A stretch of 64,000 nucleotides of DNA from Seohaeicola saemankumensis (GTDB lineage Bacteria > Pseudomonadota > Alphaproteobacteria > Rhodobacterales > Rhodobacteraceae). Location of the stretch: assembly GCF_021021435.1 (NCBI RefSeq), contig NZ_JAINWI010000011.1, positions 186,001-250,000 of the forward strand, in the 5' to 3' direction. Below the pieces are notes generated by a model. It did no database searches and was not told the DNA's origin. It was given only the letters and a program-made list of their open reading frames with translations. Positions 20,386 to 29,116 of the stretch are shown one piece after another. The stretch's first letter is position 1; each line of letters begins with the position of its first letter. The position numbers and the translations under genes were made by a program.

Positions 20386-20993
20386 CCCTGCTCCTTGCTG
20401 GCCAGCTTCCGCTGCACCTGCTCCAGATCGTCCTTGGTATTGATGTTGAAGAACGGATCAAGTGTCCCTGTGTGCGAGAAATGCACTGTGACGGCACCAT
20501 GCAACGCTGAGAATTCCACAACCCGCCTCAGGCCCTGCGCCAGTGCCTTGGCCAAAACGTCAATCAGGGCCGTATCCCAAAGGGCAAACACCGGATGCAC
20601 GCGGTCTGTTGCAGCTATTGCAATTCTGTGCCTCTCGCGCCCCGCCAACAGATGCGCCACCAGATCGACAGGAAAGAATGGCGTGTCCCCCGCAACCGTC
20701 ACCACCGCATTGCAATCCTGCCCCCGCGCCCAGCGCATCGCGGCCAGCACGCCCGCCAGTGGGCCTGCATCATCCAGACTATCCGGCAGCACAGGCAAAC
20801 CGTAGCGGCCAAAGCGCGCCGGATCGCCATTGGCGTTCAGGGCAAGGCAATCCACCTGAGGGGTCAGACGTGTCGTAATCTCGTCCAGCAGCAGATGCCC
20901 GTTGCCCAAATCCAGCAGGCATTTGTCGCCACCTCCCATGCGTCTGGCCTGCCCCCCGGCAAGGATTACGCCTGCAACTCGTTTCGTCGGCAA
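20382..20993 (-). CDS. mobA: molybdenum cofactor guanylyltransferase
   Basis: Transfers GMP from GTP to molybdopterin to give MGD. At 203 residues it has the nucleotidyltransferase signature GVILAGGQARRMGGGDKCLLDL at the N-terminus and the metal-binding VTVAGDTPFFPVDLV in the middle. The start at 20993 is close to the divergent azlC. First gene of mobAB. Confidence 0.93.
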   Translation of the reverse strand: MPTKRVAGVILAGGQARRMGGGDKCLLDLGNGHLLLDEITTRLTPQVDCLALNANGDPARFGRYGLPVLPDSLDDAGPLAGVLAAMRWARGQDCNAVVTVAGDTPFFPVDLVAHLLAGRERHRIAIAATDRVHPVFALWDTALIDVLAKALAQGLRRVVEFSALHGAVTVHFSHTGTLDPFFNINTKDDLEQVQRKLASKEQG

Positions 20994-21051
20994 TTGAATC
21001 TCCCTGTGCCACCGCTTAGGGGTGTGGCACGCCCCGTTCTAAAGGCACATG

Positions 21052-21765
21052 ATGACTGTCACCACCACCGAATCCGCCTATTGGAAGGGCGTCCGCGACG
21101 GCGCGCCTTTCATTTTGGTCGTTGCCCCCTTCGCGCTGCTGTTCGGTGTGGTCGCCACCGAGACAGGGTTGAACGTTTGGGAAACGCTAGCCTTTTCCGT
21201 CGTCGTCATCGCAGGGGCCGCACAATTTACCGCGCTGCAACTGATGCAGGAAAACGCGCCGACTGTGATCGTGCTGGCTTCGGCGCTGGCTGTTAACCTT
21301 AGAATGGCGATGTATTCCGCCTCGCTGACACCGCATCTTGGTGCGACACCGATCTGGCAACGCGCTTTGGCGGCTTATGTGATGGTGGACCAGTCCTATG
21401 CCTGCTCCATCCTAGCTTATGAACGCAATCAACAATGGACTCCCGCGCAGAAGATGGCGTTCTATTTTGGTGCCGTCACGCCGGTGATCCCTGTCTGGTA
21501 TGCAATGACCGTCGTCGGCGCGCTGATCGGCAGTGCGATGCCTGCCGGTCTGGCGCTGGATTTTGCAGTGCCGATCACCTTTATCGCGATGATCGCACCG
21601 GCCTTGCGGACTGTCGCCCATATCGCAGCGGCGCTGGCCTCGGTTATTCTGGCGCTGCTGTTTGCATTCGTCCCCTTCAATCTGGGTCTGATCATCGCCG
21701 GTATCGGCGGCATGATGGTCGGCGCACAGGTCGAACTTTGGATGAGCCGGAGGATGCCAGCATGA
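21052..21765 (+). CDS. azlC: AzlC-family branched-chain amino acid exporter, large subunit
   Basis: Inner-membrane protein of 237 residues with about six or seven hydrophobic segments. The conserved AzlC elements are FAVVVxAGAAQF-like (VVIAGAAQFTALQLM) and NLRMAMYSASLTPHL. With AzlD it forms a two-component exporter for branched-chain amino acids and their analogues, driven by the proton motive force. The ATG at 21052 has better spacing from AAAGG than the adjacent ATG at 21049. The stop overlaps azlD (ATGA). Confidence 0.9.
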   Translation: MTVTTTESAYWKGVRDGAPFILVVAPFALLFGVVATETGLNVWETLAFSVVVIAGAAQFTALQLMQENAPTVIVLASALAVNLRMAMYSASLTPHLGATPIWQRALAAYVMVDQSYACSILAYERNQQWTPAQKMAFYFGAVTPVIPVWYAMTVVGALIGSAMPAGLALDFAVPITFIAMIAPALRTVAHIAAALASVILALLFAFVPFNLGLIIAGIGGMMVGAQVELWMSRRMPA

Positions 21766-22100
21766 ACGATCCTGTCATCGCCAAAGGCACGCTCTGGACC
21801 GTGATCATCCTGTTGGGGCTGGGCAGTTTCGGTCTGCGCTTTGTCTTTTTGGGTCTGATCGGCAACCGCCCGATGCCGGACTGGGTCATGCGGCACTTGC
21901 GCTATACCGCCGTGGCCGTCTTGCCCGGTCTGGTGGCACCCTTGGTGGTCTGGCCGACAGCGACAGATGGCGTTCTGGATATCCCGCGACTGGCCGCAGC
22001 CCTGACCACGCTGGCCGTGGGCTATACGACGAAAAACGTGCTGGCCGCAATTTTTGGCGGCGCGGCGATGCTGTATCTGCTGCTATGGGCGCTCGGCTAG
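21762..22100 (+). CDS. azlD: AzlD-family small membrane partner of AzlC
   Basis: A 112-residue protein with four hydrophobic segments and the AzlD pattern RPMPDWVMRHLRYTAVAVLPGLVAPLVV. It is the small subunit of the amino acid exporter and is coupled by an ATGA overlap to azlC, so equal production is likely. Substrate unproven. Confidence 0.88.
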   Translation: MNDPVIAKGTLWTVIILLGLGSFGLRFVFLGLIGNRPMPDWVMRHLRYTAVAVLPGLVAPLVVWPTATDGVLDIPRLAAALTTLAVGYTTKNVLAAIFGGAAMLYLLLWALG

Positions 22101-22124
22101 GTCATCAGCCTGCTGCCCTGAAAG

Positions 22125-22778
22125 CTATTCGTCGGCTTTGGCTTCCTGCGATGCCCTGACCCGATCGGCGTCGAATACATCGAGCGCTTTGAAACGGTCG
22201 GCATCGTCATATTCATAAAGGCGTTGAGTTGTTGCGCCGGGCAATTCGCCGAATTGTGCGGCCAGATTGTTCGGGAACCATGTCGACCGGATCGCCCCGT
22301 TCAGTCCCGGTGCATCGCGCAACAACTCCGCCGTGCTCAGCGCGCATTGTGCGCGGGGCACAGGCCCGCTGGCCACAACCCGCCGCAGGATGTATTCGGC
22401 TGTTTCGGGCGGCACTTCGACATGCTGGACGATCACATGAAATGTCTTGCGCGCATGAAAGCGCGTATAGGTGTCTTCCATGACCGGCGTGATGCCGAAC
22501 ACAGTGTCGTTGCGCGTGGCTATACGGGGATGACGGAACGATCCGGCAGGATCGAAGATCACCCGCTGGCTACCGTTCACCATCAAGGATGTATGCGCCC
22601 CTGACCCGTTGGAATTGTTCACCATAGTGAACAGCGTCAGGGCGGGCGGACCGTCATGGCGATAGACCTTCGCCGTGATCTCGGTATCAGACATCGACTG
22701 CGAAGGATCAGGAATAGACGCGCAGGCCGACAGGCCGGCCATGACCAGAATGGCCAGCAAAAGGCGTGGCAATGACAT
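22125..22778 (-). CDS. predicted lipoprotein of unknown function
   Basis: A 217-residue protein with a lipoprotein signal (LSAC, Cys 19). The mature part contains LTLFTMVNNSNGSGAHTSLM, then VIFDPAGSFRHP and a DTYTRFHARKTFHV segment. The pair HTSLM and IFDPAGSF looks like a papain-like (DUF4105 or NlpC-type) arrangement in which Asn/Ser/His positions serve as active-site residues, but no Cys nucleophile can be seen, so I leave it unnamed. Monocistronic or read with the oxidase small subunit gene 40 bases upstream. Confidence 0.7.
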   Translation of the reverse strand: MSLPRLLLAILVMAGLSACASIPDPSQSMSDTEITAKVYRHDGPPALTLFTMVNNSNGSGAHTSLMVNGSQRVIFDPAGSFRHPRIATRNDTVFGITPVMEDTYTRFHARKTFHVIVQHVEVPPETAEYILRRVVASGPVPRAQCALSTAELLRDAPGLNGAIRSTWFPNNLAAQFGELPGATTQRLYEYDDADRFKALDVFDADRVRASQEAKADE

Positions 22779-22817
22779 GGGCGACCTACTGGATTTTAGG
22801 TATGACAGCGCGGGGGA

Positions 22818-22952
22818 TCAGCTGTTGACCAATGCCATGAACAGCAGGATGCCGATGCAGACGGCAACGCCCCAGACTGTGAAGCGGATGAAGCCTTCGA
22901 AGGTCTTTTCCTGAACCTCGGTATTCATTTCGCCGTGCTTGTGCTCTGCCAT
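22818..22952 (-). CDS. aa3-type cytochrome c oxidase subunit IV (44 aa)
   Basis: A very short gene. The product begins MAEHKHGEMNTEVQEKTFEG, then a single membrane helix (residues about 22-41, FIRFTVWGVAVCIGILLFM). A charged N-terminus with MNTEVQEKTF and one helix is the signature of the bacterial aa3-type oxidase subunit IV (COX4_pro_2 family), a non-catalytic subunit at the side of the complex. AGAGGA lies eight bases before the ATG. Other oxidase genes are not nearby. Confidence 0.85.
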   Translation of the reverse strand: MAEHKHGEMNTEVQEKTFEGFIRFTVWGVAVCIGILLFMALVNS

Positions 22953-23071
22953 TGCAAACATCCTCTGCTATCTGTTCAGGTGCATGTCTTGCACCGGTCT
23001 GGTCTGCGGATATCGCAATTTTCCGCCCCTGTCATCCAGTCAAAACGGCGCAGAGTTACGAAAATCACAGC

Positions 23072-23527
23072 CTAGGCTGTGTCGGGCCGCCGTGCCAGCC
23101 GGAATCCGATACGCTTGGGGGCTTCCTGGGTTCCGGACTTGGGCATGGCGCGCAGAATCACGCTGAGTTGGCTGACATGCTGGATCAGTTGTGTTGGCAC
23201 ACCGTCCTCATCCATGCCGTGGAATGTCAGGATGTCGGGATCGAAAAAGCCCATCCCCTCGATCTGCAGAACCCCTGCATCGCTGCCGGCAAAGCCCATC
23301 GCAACCTCGTGCTGGTTGTCCAGTTGCGCTTCGAATTCCTGAATATAGATCACCAGCCGGTCATAGGCCCATTCCGCGGGGCTTTTATCCTCGATGTCGA
23401 TATCGTCCAGAGGAACAAGAGCTTGCGCTGTCACGTCCGGCCCGTCTTCGGTCTGCACATCGCAGCGGCGCGGCAGCACGGGATCACGTTCATGCGCCTC
23501 GGCAACGGTGCTGATCTTGGTCTCCAT
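23072..23527 (-). CDS. conserved hypothetical, possibly DUF6173
   Basis: A 151-residue acidic protein with no signal or membrane segment. Conserved-looking centre: SPAEWAYDRLVIYIQEFEAQ, then EVAMGF, and later FFDPDILTFHG and QLIQHVSQLSVILRA. I remember a family of this type in Rhodobacteraceae, probably DUF6173, but cannot confirm the number. The Asp-rich N-terminal 50 residues look unstructured. Same strand as the MBL hydrolase gene, 28 bases upstream, so possibly one unit. Confidence 0.6.
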   Translation of the reverse strand: METKISTVAEAHERDPVLPRRCDVQTEDGPDVTAQALVPLDDIDIEDKSPAEWAYDRLVIYIQEFEAQLDNQHEVAMGFAGSDAGVLQIEGMGFFDPDILTFHGMDEDGVPTQLIQHVSQLSVILRAMPKSGTQEAPKRIGFRLARRPDTA

Positions 23528-23554
23528 CCTGCGATCCTTCCGGTTGCAGGCCGT

Positions 23555-24598
23555 CTAGCGCACCGCCTGCCAGAGCCAGGCGCCATCGTCGCGCGCCACC
23601 CGCGTCACCTGTCCGACTCTATGCAGATGGTTCAAATGTGCAACTGTTTCGACCAGCGCCAGACCATAGGCGTCCGCGTCGATCTTGCGTTTGAACAGCG
23701 GACCGAAACACTCGCCCGCTGTATGCGGAGTTTCAAGATGGGCCAGCAACCGGCGCAAACCACCATGATGGTTGTCGATCAACTGGCGCATGCGGAAGGG
23801 CAGCCCCGTAAACGGCAGTTTGTGCCCGCCCAGAACCAATTGATCCTCGCGCGCCAGCGACGACAAACGCTCACAAGCCTCCAGCCAGTCGGCCAGCGGA
23901 TCAGCATCGGGTTCGGTGGCATAGACGCCGATATTGGGGCTGATCGACGGCAGGATCTGATCCCCCGAGATGACCAGATTGCAATCCCTGCTCCACATCG
24001 TCAGATGTTCGGGCGCATGGCCTGCACCAATATGGATATCCCAGTCACGCCCCGCCGCGTGGATCACATCGCCCTGCTGCAACCGGCGATACCCGACCGG
24101 CAGCGGATAGGCGATATCGGCAAAGTTGAACGGGCGCTCGTTGCAGCGTTTGGCATAAATGTCAGAGTCCATTCCCGCCTGCCGCCAGAAGGTCTTGGTC
24201 TGTTCGCTCGGCCGCTCCTCGCAGTCCAGAATAAGCATTCGCGCCATCAGCCAAGCAGTCCGCGTCGTCCAGAGCATGGCGCCCTGATCCTGCATAAACC
24301 AACCAGCCATCCCGACGTGATCGGGATGGTGATGCGTCAGGATCACGCGGCCCACAGGTTTGCCGCCCAGCACGTCCCGCAGGATATCCTGCCAGAGCGC
24401 GACCGAGGATCTGGAATACACACCGGTATCGACAATGCTCCAGTGATCACCTTCGTCCAGCGCGTAGATATTGACGTGATCCAGCGCCATCGGCAGCGGC
24501 AACCTGATCCAGAGCACACCCTCGGCCACCGCGATGGCCTGTCCCGGCTCAGGCGGAATTTCACACGGATAGCGGATGCCTGCGACGGTCCCGTCCAT
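23555..24598 (-). CDS. metallo-beta-lactamase-fold hydrolase
   Basis: A 347-residue protein of the glyoxalase II-like group. The metal motif is LTHHHPDHVG (HxHxDH), followed by GAGHAPEHL, SGDQILP and a late GGH, giving a full binuclear metal site. The C-terminal 100 residues (RMRQLIDNHHG, HLNHLHRVGQV) resemble the winged-helix end of LACTB2-like hydrolases. The ATG at 24598 overlaps the acyl-CoA dehydrogenase stop (TAATG), so the two are coupled; a thioester or other acyl-CoA-derived substrate is plausible. Confidence 0.85.
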   Translation of the reverse strand: MDGTVAGIRYPCEIPPEPGQAIAVAEGVLWIRLPLPMALDHVNIYALDEGDHWSIVDTGVYSRSSVALWQDILRDVLGGKPVGRVILTHHHPDHVGMAGWFMQDQGAMLWTTRTAWLMARMLILDCEERPSEQTKTFWRQAGMDSDIYAKRCNERPFNFADIAYPLPVGYRRLQQGDVIHAAGRDWDIHIGAGHAPEHLTMWSRDCNLVISGDQILPSISPNIGVYATEPDADPLADWLEACERLSSLAREDQLVLGGHKLPFTGLPFRMRQLIDNHHGGLRRLLAHLETPHTAGECFGPLFKRKIDADAYGLALVETVAHLNHLHRVGQVTRVARDDGAWLWQAVR

Positions 24599-26316
24599 TA
24601 GGCGCAAAGCTCGGTTGCAGACATCGCATAGAGATCGTCCGCCCCCGCCATTGCCTGCACCAGCAAGGCGGAGTGATCGGGCAACAGACGGTTGATATAG
24701 AAACGCGCCAGTTTGACGCGTGGCCCCTCGTTCCCCTCGGCCAGCGCTGCCTTCAAATGGTAGTGCCCGCCCAGGACGCGGGCGAAGGCGCGCAGGAACG
24801 GCACCGATCCGGCAAAGCGCGCGGTCATATCCGACTGCGCCACCAACCACTCGACCGCCTCGCGCAGCGATTCGCTGGCTTGCCAGACTTTCTCGGCCAT
24901 CGCGGGAAGTGCGCTGCGGGCAGTTTCGGCATGGGCCTCGATCTCGTCCAGCAAACGGAACGCCCCCTCACCCCCGTCCATCATCTTGCGGCCCACCAGA
25001 TCCATCGCCTGAATCCCGTTGGTGCCCTCATAGATCGCGGTCACGCGGACATCACGGCTGAACTGTGCGGCACCCGTTTCCTCGATCACGCCCATACCGC
25101 CATGCACCTGCACACCGATATCGGCAACCTTGATGCCCGTATCGGTGCCAAAAGCCTTGGCAATCGGCGTCAGAAGGGCCGCGCGGGCTTTGCACTCGGC
25201 CTCGCCAGTGGCGGTCCCAAGGTCGATCGCCACAGCGCAGGCAAGAGCGATGGACCGCGCCGCAAAGGTTTCGGCCTTCATGGTCAGCAGCATCCGGCGC
25301 ACATCGGCATGGTCCATGATCGTGCCCGCACCATCGCCGACCGGCGTGCGCCCCTGCTTGCGATCCGCCGCATAGGCCAGCGCATGTTGTGTTGCAGCCT
25401 CGGCTACGCCGATCCCTTGCGAGCCGACTCCCAGTCGCGCGTTGTTCATCATCGTGAACATCGCCGCCATGCCATCATGTTCGTGCCCGATCAGCCAGCC
25501 CTGCGCGCCTTCGTATTGCATCACGCAGGTGGGGCTGCCATGCAGACCCAACTTATGCTCCAGCCCGACAACCTTGAGTGTATTGGCCACACCGGGATTG
25601 CCATCCGCGTCCGGTATCAGCTTGGGCACCAGAAACAGGCTGATCCCTTTCGTGCCGGGCTTGCCATCTGGCAGGCGCGCCAGCACCAGATGGCAGACAT
25701 TCGCACTGAAATCATTATCGCCCCAACTGATATAGATTTTCTGTCCGGTGATCGCATAGCTGCCATCGCCATTAGGCACCGCCTTGGTGCTTAGCGCGCC
25801 GACATCGCTACCCGCCTGCGGTTCGGTCAGATTCATCGTACCGCACCATTCGCCGGTGACCAGTTTCGGCAGATAGATATCCTTGATTGCATCGCTGGCG
25901 TGATGCTCCAGCGCCTCGATCTGGCCCTGTGTCATCAGCGGGTTCAGTTGCAACGACAGGCAAGCCCCACTCATCATCTCGTTCACTGCCGTGGTCACGG
26001 CCATTGGCAGGCCCATACCGCCAAAGTCCGGGCTTGCGCCGATCGAGACCCAGCCCCCCTCGGCAATCGCCTGATAGGCTTCGGCAAAACCCGGTGTTGT
26101 GCGGACCTTGCCATTTTCGAGCCGCGCGGGATGCTGGTCGCCAACGCGCTGCAGCGGGGCCAGCTTGTCCTCGCACAGCTTGCCCGCTTCGGTCAGGATC
26201 GCGTCGATCACATCCGGCGTGGCATCGGCAAAACGGTCTGTGGCGGTCGCGCAATGTAGATCGGCAACATGGTGGAAAATGAAACGGAAATCATCGATGG
26301 GTGCGCGATAGGTCAT
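24598..26316 (-). CDS. acyl-CoA dehydrogenase, DmdC-type
   Basis: A 572-residue FAD enzyme. The acyl-CoA dehydrogenase core includes MNLTEPQAGSDVGALSTKA (flavin and substrate loop), KIYISWGDNDFS, and a C-terminal AQFSRDVRVTAIYEGTNGIQAMDL with the adenine-binding ExTNxIQ motif; GxMGVIEETG is also present. The extended length and N-terminal domain match the group that includes DmdC, the methylmercaptopropionyl-CoA dehydrogenase of DMSP breakdown, and related long-chain enzymes; substrate cannot be told from sequence. Electrons would go through ETF to ETF-QO (16.5 kb). Coupled to the downstream MBL hydrolase. Confidence 0.88.
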   Translation of the reverse strand: MTYRAPIDDFRFIFHHVADLHCATATDRFADATPDVIDAILTEAGKLCEDKLAPLQRVGDQHPARLENGKVRTTPGFAEAYQAIAEGGWVSIGASPDFGGMGLPMAVTTAVNEMMSGACLSLQLNPLMTQGQIEALEHHASDAIKDIYLPKLVTGEWCGTMNLTEPQAGSDVGALSTKAVPNGDGSYAITGQKIYISWGDNDFSANVCHLVLARLPDGKPGTKGISLFLVPKLIPDADGNPGVANTLKVVGLEHKLGLHGSPTCVMQYEGAQGWLIGHEHDGMAAMFTMMNNARLGVGSQGIGVAEAATQHALAYAADRKQGRTPVGDGAGTIMDHADVRRMLLTMKAETFAARSIALACAVAIDLGTATGEAECKARAALLTPIAKAFGTDTGIKVADIGVQVHGGMGVIEETGAAQFSRDVRVTAIYEGTNGIQAMDLVGRKMMDGGEGAFRLLDEIEAHAETARSALPAMAEKVWQASESLREAVEWLVAQSDMTARFAGSVPFLRAFARVLGGHYHLKAALAEGNEGPRVKLARFYINRLLPDHSALLVQAMAGADDLYAMSATELCA

Positions 26317-26470
26317 CTGTCTTCTCCTTCAGCCCATTCTGCCTGCTGTTGCGGTCCGGCGGCCAGAGACTTGGCAAAGTCGCATGGCAATTGTATGCAG
26401 CCGCTTTACCCAAGGTGACCCGAACCGGCGCCGCCTTCAACCGAAACGCGGCGTCATTGGATCGGACAGG

Positions 26471-27418
26471 ATGATCAGAACCGAATTGTTGAAACCGGAC
26501 AATTCCGGCATCACCCGTGCCGCAAGGCTGCTGGCGGATGGCGCGCTGGTCGCGTTTCCGACCGAAACGGTCTATGGGCTGGGGGCGGACGCGCGCAACA
26601 ATCTGGCCGTCGCGCGCATATTCGAGGCCAAGGGCCGCCCGCGTTTCAACCCGCTGATCGTCCATGTCGCCACCACCGATATTGCCCGAAACTATGTCGC
26701 ATGGTCCGATCAGGCCGAGGCTTTGGCCCACGCTTTCTGGCCCGGCCCGCTGACGCTGGTGCTACCGCTGCGGGCCGATGCCGGTCTGTCGGACCTCGTC
26801 ACTGCGGGCCTGCCCAGCCTCGCGATCCGTGTGCCGGCGCACCCGCTGGCGCATCGGCTGCTGACCGCATTTGGCGGGCCGGTCGCTGCACCTTCGGCCA
26901 ACCCGTCAGGCCGGATCAGCCCGACCACGGCGGCCCATGTGTTGGCGGGTCTCTCGGGGCGCATCGCAGCGGTTCTGGATGGCGGCGCCTGCCCCGTGGG
27001 CCTGGAATCCACGATCATCGGCCTGACAGATGATACCCCTGTCCTATTGCGTCACGGCGGCCTGCCGGTCGAGGATGTTGCCATGCTACTGCCTGCGGCG
27101 CCTGTTCAGAACACCTCGCCCGTAATACTCACGGCGCCAGGCCAGATGGAATCGCATTACGCGCCAGCCGCCCGTTTGCGCCTGAATGCCGCATCACCCA
27201 AGCCGGACGAGGCGATGCTGGGCTTTGGCGCAATGGACTGCGATCTGAACCTCTCGCCACGCGAGGATCTGGCAGAGGCCGCGGCCAACCTTTTCCCGCA
27301 TCTACACAGCCTTGACGCGCGGCACGTGGCAGGTATTGCCGTGTCCACCATTCCCGAACGGGGCCTTGGTCGCGCCATCAATGACCGGCTCAGACGTGCC
27401 GCCGCCCCGCGCCCTTGA
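26471..27418 (+). CDS. L-threonylcarbamoyladenylate synthase (Sua5)
   Basis: Makes threonylcarbamoyl-AMP for the t6A37 modification of ANN-decoding tRNAs. The 315-residue product has a YrdC domain (residues about 10-195: FPTETVYGLGADA, FEAKGRPRFNPLIVHV with the KxR motif, SANPSGRISPT) and a C-terminal Sua5 domain (about 220-315, opening GQMESHYAP), so it is the long Sua5 form rather than short TsaC. The ATG at 26471 is chosen because the frame upstream to 26384 is unlike the family. Convergent with yqgE, with a dispersed 3' motif in between. Confidence 0.92.
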   Translation: MIRTELLKPDNSGITRAARLLADGALVAFPTETVYGLGADARNNLAVARIFEAKGRPRFNPLIVHVATTDIARNYVAWSDQAEALAHAFWPGPLTLVLPLRADAGLSDLVTAGLPSLAIRVPAHPLAHRLLTAFGGPVAAPSANPSGRISPTTAAHVLAGLSGRIAAVLDGGACPVGLESTIIGLTDDTPVLLRHGGLPVEDVAMLLPAAPVQNTSPVILTAPGQMESHYAPAARLRLNAASPKPDEAMLGFGAMDCDLNLSPREDLAEAAANLFPHLHSLDARHVAGIAVSTIPERGLGRAINDRLRRAAAPRP

Positions 27419-27433
27419 CGCTGTCCAACGCGT

Positions 27434-27454
27434 TTCTTCTTGCCTTAAATATCC
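27434..27454 (-). repeat. copy 3 of dispersed 3' motif
   Basis: On the minus strand: GGATATTTAA then GGCAAGAAGAA, 27 bases after the yqgE stop in the convergent sua5-yqgE gap. Best match to the consensus together with the copy at 40965-40986. Confidence 0.55.
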
Positions 27455-27480
27455 TGGCGCGAAGCGCATTCTCACAAGGC

Positions 27481-28092
27481 TCAGGCACGCCCCGCCGCCG
27501 AAGACAAAGCCAGCGCGTCGATCCCAAGTCCGCGCAACGCTGCCTCCCATTTGGCCGCATCGGGCGTGGCAAACACCAGATCGGATGATGCATCCCCCGT
27601 CAACCAGCCATTCTGCGCGATTTCGGCCTCAAGCTGGCCCGGCCCCCATCCGGCGTAGCCAAGCGCCACAATCGCGCGGTCGGGACCAAACCCTGCTGCC
27701 AGATCTTCCAACACGTCGACCGTCGCCGTCATCCCGAACGGTGCCGAGACCTGCAGGGTCGTGACACGCGAGCTATATTCCCCCGAATGCAGAACGAATC
27801 CCCGCGCATTCTCGACTGGACCGCCGTAGTGCACGGGCCGGTCCGCCATGTCGCGTGTCATGCTGATCGACACCTGATCCAGCAAGCCCCGCAAGCTCAG
27901 GTCAGAGGCGGGTTTATTGACGATCAGGCCCATGGCTCCGTCTTCGGAATGGGCGCAGATGAACACAACCGACCGCGCAAAACGCGGATCGCCCATTGCA
28001 GGCATGGCGATCAGAAGCTTGCCGGTCAGGTCCAACCGATCCTGCGGCTTTTGCGGGGACTGTGGCGGGTCTGCATCATTCATGGCTGACAT
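27481..28092 (-). CDS. YqgE/AlgH family protein
   Basis: A 203-residue protein of the YqgE/AlgH family. Characteristic stretches are LTGKLLIAMPAMGDPRFARS, HSEDGAMGLIVNKP and GYAGWGPGQLEAEIAQNGWL. The family has a known structure but no agreed biochemical function; AlgH was named for an alginate phenotype in Pseudomonas. Start: the ATG at 28092 has AGAGG at five bases, better than Met 28083 or 28125. Divergent from the DsbD-alpha-like gene. Confidence 0.85.
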   Translation of the reverse strand: MSAMNDADPPQSPQKPQDRLDLTGKLLIAMPAMGDPRFARSVVFICAHSEDGAMGLIVNKPASDLSLRGLLDQVSISMTRDMADRPVHYGGPVENARGFVLHSGEYSSRVTTLQVSAPFGMTATVDVLEDLAAGFGPDRAIVALGYAGWGPGQLEAEIAQNGWLTGDASSDLVFATPDAAKWEAALRGLGIDALALSSAAGRA

Positions 28093-28251
28093 ATATGCCT
28101 CTTGCGGCCTGATGCCAGACTGCACCCACCCTTGCCCCCAAACAAGCGTTCATCGCAACAACTGGCGTATATGCACCGGTCGCGCCCACCACACGGGTCA
28201 ATCGCCCGAATGTGAGTTGTCCTTCACCGGCGTTTCGCGCATGACCAGTGT

Positions 28252-29097
28252 ATGACATTGCCCCATTTTATTCTTGCCCTGCCCTTCGGTCTGGCCGTTG
28301 CTTCTGCGGCAGCTTTACCTGTTAACGCGCAATCACCTCAGGCCCAGCCCGACACTCTGGCGGATCTGGTGCAGGTAAGCGTCTTGCCCGGCTGGCATGA
28401 CAAGGATGGTGGCCATATGGCCGCGTTGCATCTGACACTGGCGCCGGGCTGGAAAACCTATTGGCGCGCCCCTGGAGATGCGGGCATTCCGCCAACGATG
28501 GATTTGCAGGGCTCGTATAATCTGGCGGATATCGTACCGATCTGGCCCACCCCTGTGTTATTCACCCAGAACGGAATGCAGACGGTCGGCTATGCGAAAG
28601 AGCTTGTGCTGCCCTTGCATGTCACACCGCAGGCAACAGGCCGTCCGGCCAAGGTATCGGCACGGATGCAGATCGGTGTCTGTTCAACAATCTGTGTGCC
28701 GGTCGAGTTCGATTTCGCGCTGGATCTGCCAGCCAATGGCTCGGCCGCACAGCAGAACCTGATACGGACGGCGCTGGACGATCAACCTGTCAGCGCCGCG
28801 GGCGCCGATGTCGGCAGGGTCACCTGCGCCCTGTCCCCGATCCGCGACGGGCTTGCTCTGGATGTCAGTATCGACATGCCCAGCGCCGGTGGCACCGAAA
28901 CAGTGCTGATCGAAACCGCAGACCCTTTGGTCTGGGTTGCCGAAACCGAAAGCCTCCGCCAAGGCAGTACTTTGACGACACGGACAGAGCTTGTGCATGT
29001 CTCGGGTCAGGTTTTCGCGCTGGACCGCTCGGGTATCAGAATGACAGTGCTGGGCGCGGATAAGGCTGTGGATATCAAGGGCTGCATCGCTCCCTGA
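28252..29097 (+). CDS. exported DsbD alpha-domain-like protein
   Basis: A 281-residue protein with a signal peptide (about 1-26, ending PVNAQS) and a domain related to the N-terminal (alpha) domain of DsbD/ScsB (PF11412 type). HLTLAPGWKTYWRAPGDAG and PTPVLFTQNGMQTVGY are family marks, and the redox Cys pair is in GVCSTICVPVEF. No membrane or thioredoxin domain follows, so it is a free periplasmic module that would exchange electrons with a separate membrane partner. It converges on the RND operon with 19 bases between stops. Confidence 0.8.
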   Translation: MTLPHFILALPFGLAVASAAALPVNAQSPQAQPDTLADLVQVSVLPGWHDKDGGHMAALHLTLAPGWKTYWRAPGDAGIPPTMDLQGSYNLADIVPIWPTPVLFTQNGMQTVGYAKELVLPLHVTPQATGRPAKVSARMQIGVCSTICVPVEFDFALDLPANGSAAQQNLIRTALDDQPVSAAGADVGRVTCALSPIRDGLALDVSIDMPSAGGTETVLIETADPLVWVAETESLRQGSTLTTRTELVHVSGQVFALDRSGIRMTVLGADKAVDIKGCIAP

Positions 29098-29116
29098 CGG
29101 GCGCCGCTGTCATGTG

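Noticed and set aside
22952-24601. 549-codon plus-strand open frame
   Set aside because: It overlaps two credible minus-strand genes, the 151-residue hypothetical and the MBL hydrolase; its composition is that of a shadow frame.
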